A stretch of DNA of 64,000 bases from Pseudomonadota bacterium (GTDB lineage: Bacteria > Pseudomonadota > Alphaproteobacteria > Rhizobiales > Devosiaceae), in the NCBI GenBank assembly GCA_023393475.1, contig JAEWLC010000053.1, positions 62,001 through 126,000 of the forward strand. The letters are read 5' to 3'. The notes under the pieces were generated by a model. It saw nothing but the letters and a program-made list of their open reading frames with translations. It ran no database searches and was not told where the DNA came from. The position numbers and the translations under genes are program-made. This document shows, piece after piece, positions 1 through 8,982 of this stretch. The first letter of the stretch is position 1, and the number at the start of each line of letters is the position of its first letter.

Positions 1-57
1 CTTCAGGCGGGAGCAGCAAGCTTGCCGCCGGCCGATGCAAAAGCGCATAACTGCTGC

Positions 58-947
58 ATGTTCGACTGGAACGACCTCAGGTACTTCCTCGCGGTCGCCC
101 GCCATGGCAGCACTCTGGCGGCCTCGCGCGCGCTCGGGGTCAACCAGTCGACGGTGCACCGGCGCCTGGCCGAGCTGGAACGACGGCTTGGCACGCCGCT
201 CGCCACCCGCCACCCGACCGGCTACCGCTTGACCGAGTTCGGTACGGCCCTCCTCCCCCACGCCCGATCGGTGGAGGACACGTCATTGCGCTCGAGCGCG
301 GCGTCGAGGGATTTGGCGACGTCATCACCGGCACCATTCGGCTGACATGCCCGGAGCCCATCGTCGGACGGCTGACCGAGAGTGGCATCATTGCCCGCTT
401 CCACGAGCGACATCCGGGCGCGACGGTGGAGCTCGTGACCAGCGATCGCTACCTCGACCTGTCGCGCGGCGAAGCCGACATCGCCCTGCGCTCCGGAGAG
501 CCGGAAGATCCCAACCTCGTCGGCCGCAAGGTTGCGGACTCGATCTGGGCCGTGTTCGCCAGCCCCGCCTACGTGGAGAAGTACGGTCGGCCCACGAGCC
601 CGGCAGACCTTTCCCGGCATCGGCTGGTCGCATTCGAGGGGGCGATGCAGCGCCATCGGGCCAATGCCTGGCTCGCCGCCGTGGCGCCCGATGCCGAAAT
701 CGTCGCCCGCAACGCCTCCGTCCTCGGCGTGCTGCTGTCGGTGAAGGCCGGCGTCGGCATCGCCGCCCTGCCCGCCACCATTGCCGAGGCCGAAGGGCTG
801 GTCGAAGTCCTGCCGCCGATCGCGGAGCTTGCCCGGGGCTGGTACCTGCTCACCCATCCCGATCTCAGGCGCCAATCCCGCATCGCCGCCTTCTTCGACC
901 ACATCGTCAGCGAACTGCCAGCTTTGCGGACGGCCCTGGGCGGCTAG
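58..947 (+). pseudogene. LysR-family transcriptional regulator, frameshifted
   Basis: The first part, from ATG 58, encodes a LysR winged helix-turn-helix (FDWNDLRYFLAVARHGS, then NQSTVHRRLAELERRLG). The reading frame then leaves the family pattern near 276-282. The effector-binding domain continues in another frame (VIALERGVEGFGDVITGTIR, then a normal substrate-binding fold ending at 947). Joining the frames by restoring one missing base near 279 gives about 296 residues, the usual LysR length. Either the gene is broken or the assembly has a one-base error. It is followed by an unrelated regulator on the same strand. The target genes are not identifiable. Confidence 0.8.
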
Positions 948-1066
948 TTTCGTCGATCTACCACCCTCGCGCAGAACACCCACGCAAGTATTGCCTTGTT
1001 CGGGTTGCTTGCAGCGACAGTCGGCCGGCCTTCGACATGCAGCCCGATTAATGTACAACTCGTCGC

Positions 1067-2590
1067 ATGGACGGGACACACTACACGTTTGGGCCGTTTG
1101 TCTTGCTGCCGGGGCGCGAGCTCAGGCGCGGCGGCGAGCCCGTCGCCCTCGGCCAGCGCGCCCTCACCATGCTCGAGACCATGGCCACCGCCCGCGGCGA
1201 GATCGTCACCAAGGAAGAGATCCTCGCCCGCGTCTGGCCCGGCCTCACCGTCGAGGAAGGCAACATCACCGTGCAGGTCGCCGCGCTCAGGAAGGAACTG
1301 GGCCGGCGCCCCGGCGGCGAGGAGTGGATCGTCACCGTGCCGCGCGTCGGCTATCGCCTCCTGCACGATCCCCCCGAGCCGTCGAGTTCGCCCCAGGAGA
1401 GCGGCCGCCCCAGCATTGCCGTCCTACCCTTCGCCAATCTCAGCGGCGACCCCTCGCGCGACTACTTCGCCGATGGCATCGTCGAGGACCTGATCACCGC
1501 CCTCAGCCGCTTCAAGTCCTTCGCCGTCGTCTCCCGCTACTCCTCCTTCGCCTATCGCAACCGCTCCACCGACATCCGCGAGGTCGCGCGCGAACTCGGC
1601 GTCCGCTACCTGCTCGAAGGCAGCGTCCGCCTTGCCGGCGAGCGCGTCCGCGTCACCGTGCAACTGGTCGATGCGGCGAGCGGCACCCACCTCTGGGCCT
1701 CGCATTTCGATGGCGAGCTGGTGCAGCTGTTCGATTTCCAGGATCGCATCACCGAATCCGTCGTCGGCCTCGTCGAACCGCAGCTGCGCCGTGCCGAGAT
1801 CGAGCGCGCCCGCAACCGCTGGCCGCAGAACCCGCAGGCCTACGATCACTTCCTCCGCGCCCTGCCCCTCTTCGTCTCGCGCGAACCGGCCGACTACCTC
1901 ACCGCCCTCGGCCATCTCGAGCGCGCCATCGCGCTGCAGCCCGACTATGCCCCCGCGCTGGCCTATGCCTCGTGGTCGCTCGCCCGCTACGGCACCGTGG
2001 CGATGCTCAGCCTCGACGCGGAACAGGCGGCGCGTTGCGTCGAGCTGGCGCGCGCAGCTATCCGCCATGGCGATGACGATCCGGTGGTCCTCGCCATCTG
2101 CAGCCACTCCCTTCTCGCCATCGGCCACCTGCCGACGGAAGGCCTGGCCCTCGCCGATCGCGCCATCGCGGCCAATCCCCACAACGTCGTCGTCCAGGTG
2201 CTGGGCGGCATCTCCAACGTGCTGGGCGGCGATCTCGACAAGGCCGAAGCCTGCTACCGCCGCGCCTACAATCTCAGCCCCGGCGCCCCCGAAGCATCGG
2301 AGAGCCTCGCCGGCATCGGCTTCGCCCGCTTCTTCATGCGCGATTTCGAGAGCGCGGTCGGCTGGCTCGAGCGCTCCCTCGCAACGCTGGTGGATTGGCC
2401 CCCGGCCTACTGGATGCTCACCGCCTGCTATGCCCACCTCGGCCGCCTCGACGAGGCGCGCGCCACCCTCGACAAGCTTCGGGCCTTCGCGCCCCAGGTC
2501 AGCCTTGCCGGCATCGACAATGTCGGGCGGCGCTTCGACAGCCGCTTCGACCTCGTGCGCGAGGGCCTCAGGCGGACAGGATTGACCTGA
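1067..2590 (+). CDS. Winged-helix regulator with TolB-like and TPR domains
   Basis: This 507-residue protein has a CadC/OmpR-type winged helix at about residues 5-100, which includes the segment EGNITVQVAALRKELG. Next comes a TolB/FlgO-like domain at about 115-250 (IAVLPFANLSGD, FADGIVEDLITALSRF, LLEGSVR), then TPR-type helical repeats to the end. This architecture is common in alphaproteobacterial proteins often mislabelled adenylate cyclase. No cyclase domain and no transmembrane segment is visible, so it is probably a soluble DNA-binding regulator. ATG 1067 has no clear Shine-Dalgarno. The downstream gene starts 123 bp later. A protein of related architecture is encoded at 31465-33411. Confidence 0.8.
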   Translation: MDGTHYTFGPFVLLPGRELRRGGEPVALGQRALTMLETMATARGEIVTKEEILARVWPGLTVEEGNITVQVAALRKELGRRPGGEEWIVTVPRVGYRLLHDPPEPSSSPQESGRPSIAVLPFANLSGDPSRDYFADGIVEDLITALSRFKSFAVVSRYSSFAYRNRSTDIREVARELGVRYLLEGSVRLAGERVRVTVQLVDAASGTHLWASHFDGELVQLFDFQDRITESVVGLVEPQLRRAEIERARNRWPQNPQAYDHFLRALPLFVSREPADYLTALGHLERAIALQPDYAPALAYASWSLARYGTVAMLSLDAEQAARCVELARAAIRHGDDDPVVLAICSHSLLAIGHLPTEGLALADRAIAANPHNVVVQVLGGISNVLGGDLDKAEACYRRAYNLSPGAPEASESLAGIGFARFFMRDFESAVGWLERSLATLVDWPPAYWMLTACYAHLGRLDEARATLDKLRAFAPQVSLAGIDNVGRRFDSRFDLVREGLRRTGLT

Positions 2591-2713
2591 GCCCAGCACG
2601 CACCCTGCCAAAGGACGTTTTGCAACTGATTAGGAACTGCCTAAGGACCCAAAGCACCCCCATCCGTCAGTCTCCTCCCCATCGCGCCACCGTCCGGCGC
2701 CCAGGAGGAACAA

Positions 2714-2935
2714 ATGGACCTGTACCTTGCAGCCATCCGCTACTCGAAGCCCGACAGCACCGAGAACCATCGCACACCGCCAACGGCCGCCGAGGAAGAC
2801 GCCTACTACGCCCAGTTCGGCCAGCCGATCTTCGACCCATGGGTGGGCCGCGTGGTGACGTTCATCGGAGCCTTGCTGACACAGCCCAGGCAGCCTGTCG
2901 TCGAAGCCCCGCGCCGCTCCGTGCGTCACGCCTGA
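2714..2935 (+). CDS. Small protein of unknown function (73 aa)
   Basis: I do not recognise this protein. It is polar in its first half (with a PPTAAEEDAYYAQFG segment) and has a short hydrophobic stretch (VVTFIGALLT) followed by a basic tail. The ATG is preceded by a perfect AGGAGG, spaced for translation. Nearly the same leader (AGGAGGAACAA) precedes the next gene 22 bp downstream, so the two are probably co-transcribed and similarly translated. The strong ribosome site and the operon position are the main evidence that it is real. Confidence 0.6.
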   Translation: MDLYLAAIRYSKPDSTENHRTPPTAAEEDAYYAQFGQPIFDPWVGRVVTFIGALLTQPRQPVVEAPRRSVRHA

Positions 2936-2957
2936 AGACACGAGGAGGAACAAGCCA

Positions 2958-3590
2958 ATGGCACTCGAAATCATCGGACCCGGCTTCGGTCGCACCGGCA
3001 CCGCGTCGCTCAAGGTCGCGCTCGAACATCTCGGCTTCGGCCCCGCCCATCACATGTTCGAGGTGCGCGATCACGCCGAACTGTTGCCTGCCTGGGACGC
3101 CGTGTCGCGTGGCGAGCGTCCCGACTGGGACGCGATCTTCCGGGGTTATCGCGCCCAGGTCGATTGGCCGGGCGCCCGCTACTGGCGCGAGCTCGCCGAC
3201 TATTACCCCGAAGCCAAGGTCATCCTCACGGTCCGCGATCCCGACGAGTGGTTCAGCAGCGTCGAGGCCACCATCCTGCCCTTCATAGCTGGACGCGGGA
3301 CGCACGATTCCGACCACGCCAACGGCGTTGCCGAGATGGCCAACCGGCTGATCGTTGAGGGTGTATTCAACGGGCGGATGACGGACCGTGCCTATGCCAA
3401 GTCCGTGTTCAACGCCAATATCGAGGCTGTCCAGAAGGCCATCCCGGCCTCACGGCTGCTGACCTTCGACGTTGCCGAGGGCTGGGAGCCGCTCTGTGCG
3501 TTCCTCGGCTGCGAGGTGCCGCAGATCTCTTTCCCGCGCCTCAACTCGACGCGGCAGTTCGGCAAGGAAGAGTGGCGGCTCGAAGCCTGA
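2958..3590 (+). CDS. Sulfotransferase-family P-loop protein
   Basis: This 210-residue cytoplasmic protein starts with GPGFGRTGTASLKVALEHLG, a PAPS-binding-like loop typical of the Sulfotransfer_4 family. It continues with YYPEAKVILTVRDPDEWFSS, which carries the Arg-Asp-Pro element of the 3'-phosphate-binding region. The length fits the family. Members are common in bacteria but few have known acceptors, so the substrate cannot be named. The start has an AGGAGG site 9 bp upstream. It probably shares a transcript with the 73-aa gene before it and ends 15 bp before the convergent receiver gene. Confidence 0.8.
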   Translation: MALEIIGPGFGRTGTASLKVALEHLGFGPAHHMFEVRDHAELLPAWDAVSRGERPDWDAIFRGYRAQVDWPGARYWRELADYYPEAKVILTVRDPDEWFSSVEATILPFIAGRGTHDSDHANGVAEMANRLIVEGVFNGRMTDRAYAKSVFNANIEAVQKAIPASRLLTFDVAEGWEPLCAFLGCEVPQISFPRLNSTRQFGKEEWRLEA

Positions 3591-3605
3591 CCCGGCCCTC
3601 GGGGC

Positions 3606-3986
3606 TCAGGCGACGCTCGCCTGCCCCGACGGCAGGGCAATGAACTTTGCCTCGAGGTGGTCGCGCTCGAACGGCTTCATCATGTAGTCGTTGACGCCGG
3701 CGCGGAGCGCCATGGCGATCTGCCCGATGTCGTTCTCGGTCACCATGTAGACCACATGCGGGGTGTGCCCGCCGACATAGCCGCGCAGCAGTTTCAGGAA
3801 CTCGATGCCGCTCATGATCGGCATCTGCCAGTCGAGCAGGATGGCGTCCGGCATCTCCTGGCGGCACTTGTCGAAGGCTTCCTGGCCGTCCTCGGCCTCA
3901 TCGACGATGTAGTCGAGATCCTCGAGGATCCGGCGCGCGACTTTACGCACGACACTGGAATCGTCGACCACGAGGCAGGATTTCAT
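3606..3986 (-). CDS. CheY-like single-domain response regulator
   Basis: The 126-residue protein is a stand-alone receiver domain. It has the acidic pair D8-D9, phospho-acceptor D52 (LLDWQMP), a switch Thr at 83 and the invariant K104 (MMKPF). There is no output domain, so it must act by protein contact or as a phosphate sink. The start is the ATG at 3986, which has a GAGGAGAAG site just upstream. Longer in-frame readings lack homology. A chpT gene lies less than 2 kb away on the same strand. Single-domain receivers of this type often occur near chpT in Hyphomicrobiales, which suggests a link to the CtrA or motility phosphorelay. That link is inference. Confidence 0.88.
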   Translation of the reverse strand: MKSCLVVDDSSVVRKVARRILEDLDYIVDEAEDGQEAFDKCRQEMPDAILLDWQMPIMSGIEFLKLLRGYVGGHTPHVVYMVTENDIGQIAMALRAGVNDYMMKPFERDHLEAKFIALPSGQASVA

Positions 3987-4292
3987 GACGCACTTCTCCT
4001 CGAGCCGCGCCGGCAAAGCCGAACTCCGCTCGATTCCAATGTGCCGACGAATGGTTATTGAACCCTGAAGTTGGCGGCGGGATTCGCCGCTGCGTTCTCT
4101 ATATCTGCCGCCCCCATGCGTCTGTGCGGCAGACTCCGGCGCAGCTACGTACGTCAAACTGAGTATGACAGCCTCCGACTTCGTGTTACTGAGTGCGAAG
4201 GGGGAGTTTTGCACTGACGTAAGCAACAATCACGGAACCATAAGCTGAACATTTTCTGCTCAGCCCGAGTGTGATCGCCTGGGGGACTTCTA
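3987..4292. promoter_or_regulatory. Divergent intergenic region, no gene seen
   Basis: These 306 bp separate the divergent receiver and LuxR-type genes and must hold both promoters. I see no ORF or RNA gene. Notable strings are two direct copies of ACTGAGT (4158-4164 and 4188-4194, 30 bp apart, about three helical turns) and the 8-bp palindrome ACGTACGT near 4147. The direct repeats could be binding sites for the LuxR-type regulator itself, but this is only a guess. Confidence 0.35.
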
Positions 4293-5393
4293 TTGAATAC
4301 GCCTGATGGTCTCGTCGACCAGATATACGAGGCTGCCGCCATTCCGGAGCAATGGCCGTCGGTTCTCGAACGACTGGCACACATGGCGAATGCTGATGCC
4401 GTTACCATACTCTCGGTCGATAAGGACGGCTATGGCCGCTACGCCGCCACCGGTGCCTATAAGGATGCCTACGGCGACTACGTCGTGAATGGCCGTGACT
4501 ACGAGAACATCCGTTTCGAGCGCTCGCTGCAGCGCTTCCCGTCCGCCTTCTCGTCCGATCTCGAGCTTTGCACGACCGACGAGCTGGACGCCGACCCGAT
4601 CTATCGGGATTTCGTGCGCCCCCACGGCTTCTCGTGGACGGCTGGCACTGTTGTCCCGACCCCAACCAGCGACATCATCGTCTTCGATTTTGCCCGCAAG
4701 ATGGGCGCGGCGCCCTTCGAACGCGAGGCGATGCATCGGCTCGACAGGTTCCGGCCCGAACTGGCGAGGGCGGCCCTGCTCTCCCACCGTCTCGGGCTGC
4801 GTTCGGCCACCAACCAGGCCACGGCCCTGCAACTGGTCGGCCTGCCCGCCGCCGTGCTTGGGCGCATGGGCAAGGTGCTGGCCGTCAACGCGATGTTCGA
4901 GGAGTTGGCGCCGCGCATCGGTTCAGCCGCCTTTGGCGGCGTTATCTTCGAGGATCCCGAGACGGACGCGCTCGTTTCGGCGGCGATCGCCGAGTTGCGT
5001 TACGAGGCCGGCCCAGTCCTCCGCTCGATCCCGGTAAAGGCCACCGCCGAGATGCCGGCGCTGGTGGTGCATCTGGTGCCGGTCCGCCGTTCCGCCGGCG
5101 ATGTCTTCACCCGTGCCGAAGGCCTGCTCATCGTCACCCCGGTCACAATGCCCGAGGCGCCGCTCACCCATATCCTCACGGGGCTCTTCGACCTGACGCC
5201 GGCCGAAGCCAAGGTCGCCCGCGGCATCGCCTCGGGCCTCAATGTCGAAAGCCTCGCCGGCACGCTCAATCTCTCGCCGGCCACGGTCCGCAACCAGCTC
5301 AACGCCGTGCTGTCCAAGACCGGCACGAGACGGCAAGCCGAACTGACCCTGCTCCTCAGCGGCACAAGGCCAATCCCCGAGGACGCTTCCTAG
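4293..5393 (+). CDS. LuxR-type HTH transcriptional regulator
   Basis: This 366-residue protein has a C-terminal LuxR/GerE helix-turn-helix (LTPAEAKVARGIASGLNVES, then LSPATVRNQLNAVLSKTGT). The long N-terminal half, about residues 1-290, looks like a sensory domain but has no recognisable autoinducer-binding motif. The start is TTG 4293. It is preceded at the right distance by GGGGGA, and no ATG or GTG gives a better reading. The protein is soluble. It faces the receiver gene across a 306-bp promoter region. The ligand and targets are unknown. Confidence 0.8.
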   Translation: MNTPDGLVDQIYEAAAIPEQWPSVLERLAHMANADAVTILSVDKDGYGRYAATGAYKDAYGDYVVNGRDYENIRFERSLQRFPSAFSSDLELCTTDELDADPIYRDFVRPHGFSWTAGTVVPTPTSDIIVFDFARKMGAAPFEREAMHRLDRFRPELARAALLSHRLGLRSATNQATALQLVGLPAAVLGRMGKVLAVNAMFEELAPRIGSAAFGGVIFEDPETDALVSAAIAELRYEAGPVLRSIPVKATAEMPALVVHLVPVRRSAGDVFTRAEGLLIVTPVTMPEAPLTHILTGLFDLTPAEAKVARGIASGLNVESLAGTLNLSPATVRNQLNAVLSKTGTRRQAELTLLLSGTRPIPEDAS

Positions 5394-5449
5394 AGCGTTC
5401 ACGACTCCATGGAGCGACGGGGCACATAGCGGCCCCCACACCGGCTGAC

Positions 5450-5519
5450 ATCCCTGCGAAGGCAGGGATCCATTTCGCAGCCCAAGCCTGCTGACGCTTG
5501 GGTACCCGCTTTCGCAGGG
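5450..5519. repeat. Compound palindromic intergenic element
   Basis: Three nested inverted repeats fill this gap. ATCCCTGC/GCAGGGAT (5450-5457 with 5462-5469) has a GAAG loop. CCCAAGC/GCTTGGG pairs 5481-5487 with 5496-5502. An outer 9-bp pair joins CCCTGCGAA (5452-5460) to TTCGCAGGG (5511-5519). The layout is that of a dispersed REP-like element. It sits between convergent genes and could also terminate transcription, although no T tract follows. Confidence 0.55.
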
Positions 5520-5576
5520 CGCGCCTCTCATCGTGATGAAGCGCTCGCCAGCGTCCTGCTATCGAAACTTGAGCCC

Positions 5577-6251
5577 TCAGGCCGCCGCGGCAACCGCCTT
5601 CGGCGTGGCCGAGAACTCGAACACGTCGTTCTCGATGCCGATCTTGATTTCCATGTCGGTCATCCGCGCCAGCACACCCGTGTAGAAGGGCTGGATGCCC
5701 CGCGCATCGACGCCGCCTTCGGGATTGCCGAACAGCAGCCCCTCGGCGCCCTGCGGCATCAGGGTCTTCTGCCGCTTCTCCGGGTCCGACTTCGAGGTCA
5801 GCACGAACTTTTCCTGCCCCGCCGGACCATCGACCTTCACCGTCACCACGCCACCGCGCGGCACCGACATCGCCGCGATCAGCAGCATGTTCATCAGGAG
5901 CTTCGCCTTGTGCTTGGGCAGGAGGATCAGGGGCACCTGCCAGTCAAGGTCGGCCTTCTCGATCTCGAAGTAGAGCCGCGCCACGCGCTCGCACTCGCGT
6001 GTGTCGAAATCGGTGCCGGCGGTCGAGGAGGCGCCGAAGGCCAGCCGGGCGAATTCCAGCTTGGCGCGCGCCTGCTTGGCCGAATTGGCAATCAGTTCCT
6101 GCGCGCCCTCGGCCATTGCGCCCTGCGTCGGGTCGGCCAGCACTTCGAGCCCGTTGCCGATCGCACCGACCGGATTGATCAGGTCATGGCAGACCCGCGA
6201 ACACAGCATCGCCGCGAGGTCGGTCGCCTTGAGCTCGATGATTTCCGCCAT
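5577..6251 (-). CDS. chpT: Histidine phosphotransferase ChpT
   Basis: ChpT is the dimeric histidine phosphotransferase that carries phosphate from CckA to CtrA and CpdR in alphaproteobacterial cell-cycle control. The 224-residue protein has the expected DHp-like helix with the phospho-accepting H22 in SRVCHDLINPVGAIGNGLE. A degenerate ATPase-like fold follows, without intact nucleotide-binding boxes, as in characterised ChpT. Length and order match the family. CckA and CtrA genes are not in the window, but a CtrA box is present near 44.6 kb. Confidence 0.92.
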   Translation of the reverse strand: MAEIIELKATDLAAMLCSRVCHDLINPVGAIGNGLEVLADPTQGAMAEGAQELIANSAKQARAKLEFARLAFGASSTAGTDFDTRECERVARLYFEIEKADLDWQVPLILLPKHKAKLLMNMLLIAAMSVPRGGVVTVKVDGPAGQEKFVLTSKSDPEKRQKTLMPQGAEGLLFGNPEGGVDARGIQPFYTGVLARMTDMEIKIGIENDVFEFSATPKAVAAAA

Positions 6252-6335
6252 TCTTTCGTGACCCCTGCACTTCGAATCAATTCGGCCGAGATTACCCGCA
6301 AACCTGCCGCCAACCCTAGAACTTCCCTTGAAACC

Positions 6336-6899
6336 CTAGTGAGCCGGGCTTCCTGCCGCCGGCTCCAGCGCCTCGACGACATCGCCGCCCGCTCCTGCCA
6401 GCCCGCCCTTGAGCGTGCTCCAGTGCCCGTCCGCCGACGCGACGACGCCATCCCCGCTGGCAAAGAACGCCTCGCGATTGGCCACCGAATAGAACAGGTA
6501 GAGCTTCATCTCCTTGATGGCATAGAGCCGGGGCTTGCCGTCGGACAGGAACCCGCGGCTGAGCCCGACAAGGCAGTGTCCCCCATATTGCGGGGCGTAG
6601 ATCTCGGGGTTGCGCATGAACACGTCGCGATTGGCGGGCGAGGCGAAATACCAGGGCACCCCGCCCCACTTGTAGACGAATTCCGATGATCCCAGCACCG
6701 GGTCCGGGCCGAGGAAATAGCTCACCGGGTCATAGCCTTCGAGCGCCACGCCGGTGAGCGGATCGGTGACGATCGATTCGACGAGCCCCGCCGCCTGCGC
6801 CGGCACCGCCGTGGCGAGGCCGATAGCCATCGCCAGGGCTGCGATCAGCCGCGTTATGGTTAAGATTTGTTTACGCTTTTGCCGCATGATCGCCGCCAT
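6336..6899 (-). CDS. Exported YHS-domain protein
   Basis: The 187-residue precursor has an N-terminal signal peptide (basic MRQKRKQ, a hydrophobic core, then PAQAAG). It also has a YHS-type segment (GVALEGYDPVSYFLG). YHS domains are small and metal-associated, and the periplasmic version is widespread in Hyphomicrobiales. No enzyme motif is visible, so the role is unknown. ATG 6899 and ATG 6887 are both possible starts, and the second gives a more typical signal peptide. Confidence 0.75.
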   Translation of the reverse strand: MAAIMRQKRKQILTITRLIAALAMAIGLATAVPAQAAGLVESIVTDPLTGVALEGYDPVSYFLGPDPVLGSSEFVYKWGGVPWYFASPANRDVFMRNPEIYAPQYGGHCLVGLSRGFLSDGKPRLYAIKEMKLYLFYSVANREAFFASGDGVVASADGHWSTLKGGLAGAGGDVVEALEPAAGSPAH

Positions 6900-7014
6900 G
6901 AAGGCCTAGCTTGAGGGCCCCTCAGGCAGACCGGATGCGCCGCAACTTAGTCCCTCGTGGTAAGTACGGCGTAAATGGTGTGCCGCTTGATATAAGCCCC
7001 GCCGGGAGTTCCAC

Positions 7015-7608
7015 ATGCTCGATCGCATGGTCTACCTGATCCTCGCTGCCTTTGTCGCCCTTACCGCGGCAACGCTGGTGCTCACCCCCACCATGTCCTA
7101 CGCCCAGCAGCAGGGCTCGCTCTCCGATACCTATTCCGGCGACGAACTCGTCGACACCGGCCACCAGTTCTTCGGCTCGGTGGCCCAGGGCCTCGCCTCG
7201 GTGGTCGAGCGTGCCGTCAGCCAGTTCGGCCTGCCCAACGCCTACATCCTCGGCGAGGAAGCCGGCGGCGCCATCTTTGCCGGCGCCCGCTACGGCGAAG
7301 GCACCATGTACACCCGCAACCAGGGCGAGCACCCCGTCTTCTGGCAGGGCCCCACCGTCGGCTTCGATTTCGGCGGCGACGGCTCAAAGGTCATGATGCT
7401 GGTCTATAACCTCAGCCAGATCTCCGACGTCTTCGGCCGCTATCCCGGCGTCGATGGCTCCGCCTATGTCATCGGCGGCCTCGGCATGACCGTGGTCAAG
7501 TACGGCGATGTCGTCATGGTCCCGATCCGCTCCGGCGTCGGCGCCCGCCTCGGCATCAATGTCGGCTACCTGAAGTTCACCCAGGAACCGACCTGGAATC
7601 CCTTCTGA
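7015..7608 (+). CDS. eipA: EipA-like envelope integrity protein (DUF1134)
   Basis: The 197-residue product has a signal peptide (hydrophobic residues 5-27, cleaved near SYAQQ) and a DUF1134 domain. The domain includes the glycine-rich segments ILGEEAGGAIFAGARYGEG and GPTVGFDFGGDGSKVMMLVY. In Brucella, EipA of this family is a periplasmic beta-barrel protein needed for envelope stress resistance. Length and signal match that family. The assignment of the same role here is inference from family membership. Confidence 0.82.
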   Translation: MLDRMVYLILAAFVALTAATLVLTPTMSYAQQQGSLSDTYSGDELVDTGHQFFGSVAQGLASVVERAVSQFGLPNAYILGEEAGGAIFAGARYGEGTMYTRNQGEHPVFWQGPTVGFDFGGDGSKVMMLVYNLSQISDVFGRYPGVDGSAYVIGGLGMTVVKYGDVVMVPIRSGVGARLGINVGYLKFTQEPTWNPF

Positions 7609-7679
7609 GCGATCCGCAGGGAAAATCGCTTCGAAAGACCGTTCATCGGCCGTCAATGAGCCGTTCATCTCGCGCACGT

Positions 7680-7706
7680 GGATGTGTCAGGTAAACTGAC
7701 GCATCC
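7680..7706. promoter_or_regulatory. Inverted repeat upstream of coiled-coil gene
   Basis: GGATGTGTCAG (7680-7690) and CTGACGCATCC (7696-7706) form an 11-bp inverted repeat with one G-T wobble and a 5-base GTAAA loop. It lies 76 bp before the next gene. Two direct copies of CCGTTCATC occur just upstream. It may be an operator or the end hairpin of eipA. No T tract follows. Confidence 0.4.
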
Positions 7707-7782
7707 GCGTCGTGACCGGCGCTTCAACTTCCGCTAATCTGGTTCACGCAGGGCCGCCCGGGCGCGCTGGCGGAGTTGAGTT

Positions 7783-8973
7783 ATGGCCATTGAGAATGTG
7801 ATGTATTTCGTGCTGGGCTTCCTGGTCGCCGGGTTGCTCGCACTGATTATCCTCCCCGCAGTCTGGCGCCGCGCCGTCCGCCTCACCAAGAAGCGGATCG
7901 AAGCCGCCACACCCATGACCATGGCCGAGTTCCGCGCCGACAAGGATCAGCTGCGCGCCGAATTTGCATTGTCCACCAGGCGCTTGGAGATGAACGTCGA
8001 GGCCCTGCGCCGCCGCCTCGCCGACCAGTTGCGCGACATCAACCGCAAGAAATCCGAACTCGGCGGCATCAAGGGCGAGCGCGACAGCCACCTGCAGGTG
8101 GTGCGCGAACTCGAGGAGCGCGAAGCCGAAGGCCGCCGCCGCATCCTCGAACTCGAGAAGGAAGCCGCCGACCTCGCCCAGAAATTGCGCATGCGCGACA
8201 GGGAGTTGACCGACAAGTCGAGCCAGCTCGAAGCCGCCCGCGAGAGCCTGCGCGGCTCCTCGCCCAAGTCCGTCACCATCGAAGGCAAGCCCCTCACCGG
8301 CGACTACAACGCCGATATCGACGAATTGCTCGGCTATCTCGAAGTCGAAAAGAAGCGCGCCGAGTTCCTCGAGACCCAGAACCGCACCCTGCTCGCCGAC
8401 CTCGAAAAGGCCAACGTCAGCGTCGCCACGGCCTATAGCGAGGCCGCCGAAGCCCGCGAAGCCGCGGCCAGCCGCGACGATGCCGAAGCCAGCAAGGACA
8501 GCGAACTCGCCGACGCCGAGGCCCGCATCGCCGATGCCGAGAGCCGCGTCTCGACCCTCCTCGCCGAAACCACCAAGCTCATCGACGACGGCGACAACAA
8601 GCGCGACATGCTGCTCGCCGAAAAGCTCAGCCTCGAGGAGGAGATGGAAAAGCTCCGCCTAAAGGTCGCCAGCGTCGAAGAGAGCGTGATGGCCGACTGG
8701 GACACCGACCGCATCGAGCAGTCCCACCTGCGCGAACGCCTCAACGACATCGCCTCGGACGTCAGCAAGCTCGTCTACGCCCTCGAAGGCAACGGCCCGA
8801 TCGACGCCGAGGAGGAAAGCCTCGCGGCCCGCATGCAGAAATACGTCGATGCCGCCGAAGCCGAAGCCAACACGCCCGTCCGCGGCCCCAACGCCCGCAA
8901 CGGCGTCGCCCCCGAACGCAGCGCCGTCTCCGATCGCCTGAAGGCCCTGCGCGAACTGCACGACGGCAACTGA
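7783..8973 (+). CDS. Membrane-anchored coiled-coil protein, unknown function
   Basis: The 396-residue protein has one N-terminal transmembrane helix (residues about 5-27, MYFVLGFLVAGLLALIILP). A long charged region follows that is rich in Glu, Arg, Lys and Ala heptads at about 55-180 and 205-330, a typical coiled coil facing the cytoplasm. Proteins of this plan are conserved in Hyphomicrobiales without an assigned role. Its position after eipA suggests an envelope or cell-shape role, but this is speculation. ATG 7783 follows the weak purine tract GGAGTTGAGTT. Confidence 0.75.
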   Translation: MAIENVMYFVLGFLVAGLLALIILPAVWRRAVRLTKKRIEAATPMTMAEFRADKDQLRAEFALSTRRLEMNVEALRRRLADQLRDINRKKSELGGIKGERDSHLQVVRELEEREAEGRRRILELEKEAADLAQKLRMRDRELTDKSSQLEAARESLRGSSPKSVTIEGKPLTGDYNADIDELLGYLEVEKKRAEFLETQNRTLLADLEKANVSVATAYSEAAEAREAAASRDDAEASKDSELADAEARIADAESRVSTLLAETTKLIDDGDNKRDMLLAEKLSLEEEMEKLRLKVASVEESVMADWDTDRIEQSHLRERLNDIASDVSKLVYALEGNGPIDAEEESLAARMQKYVDAAEAEANTPVRGPNARNGVAPERSAVSDRLKALRELHDGN

Positions 8974-8982
8974 AGATCCCAC

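Noticed and set aside
6860..6874. TTAA-N7-TTAC resembling a CtrA box
   Set aside because: It has one mismatch and lies inside the YHS coding region near its start, so I treat it as chance.
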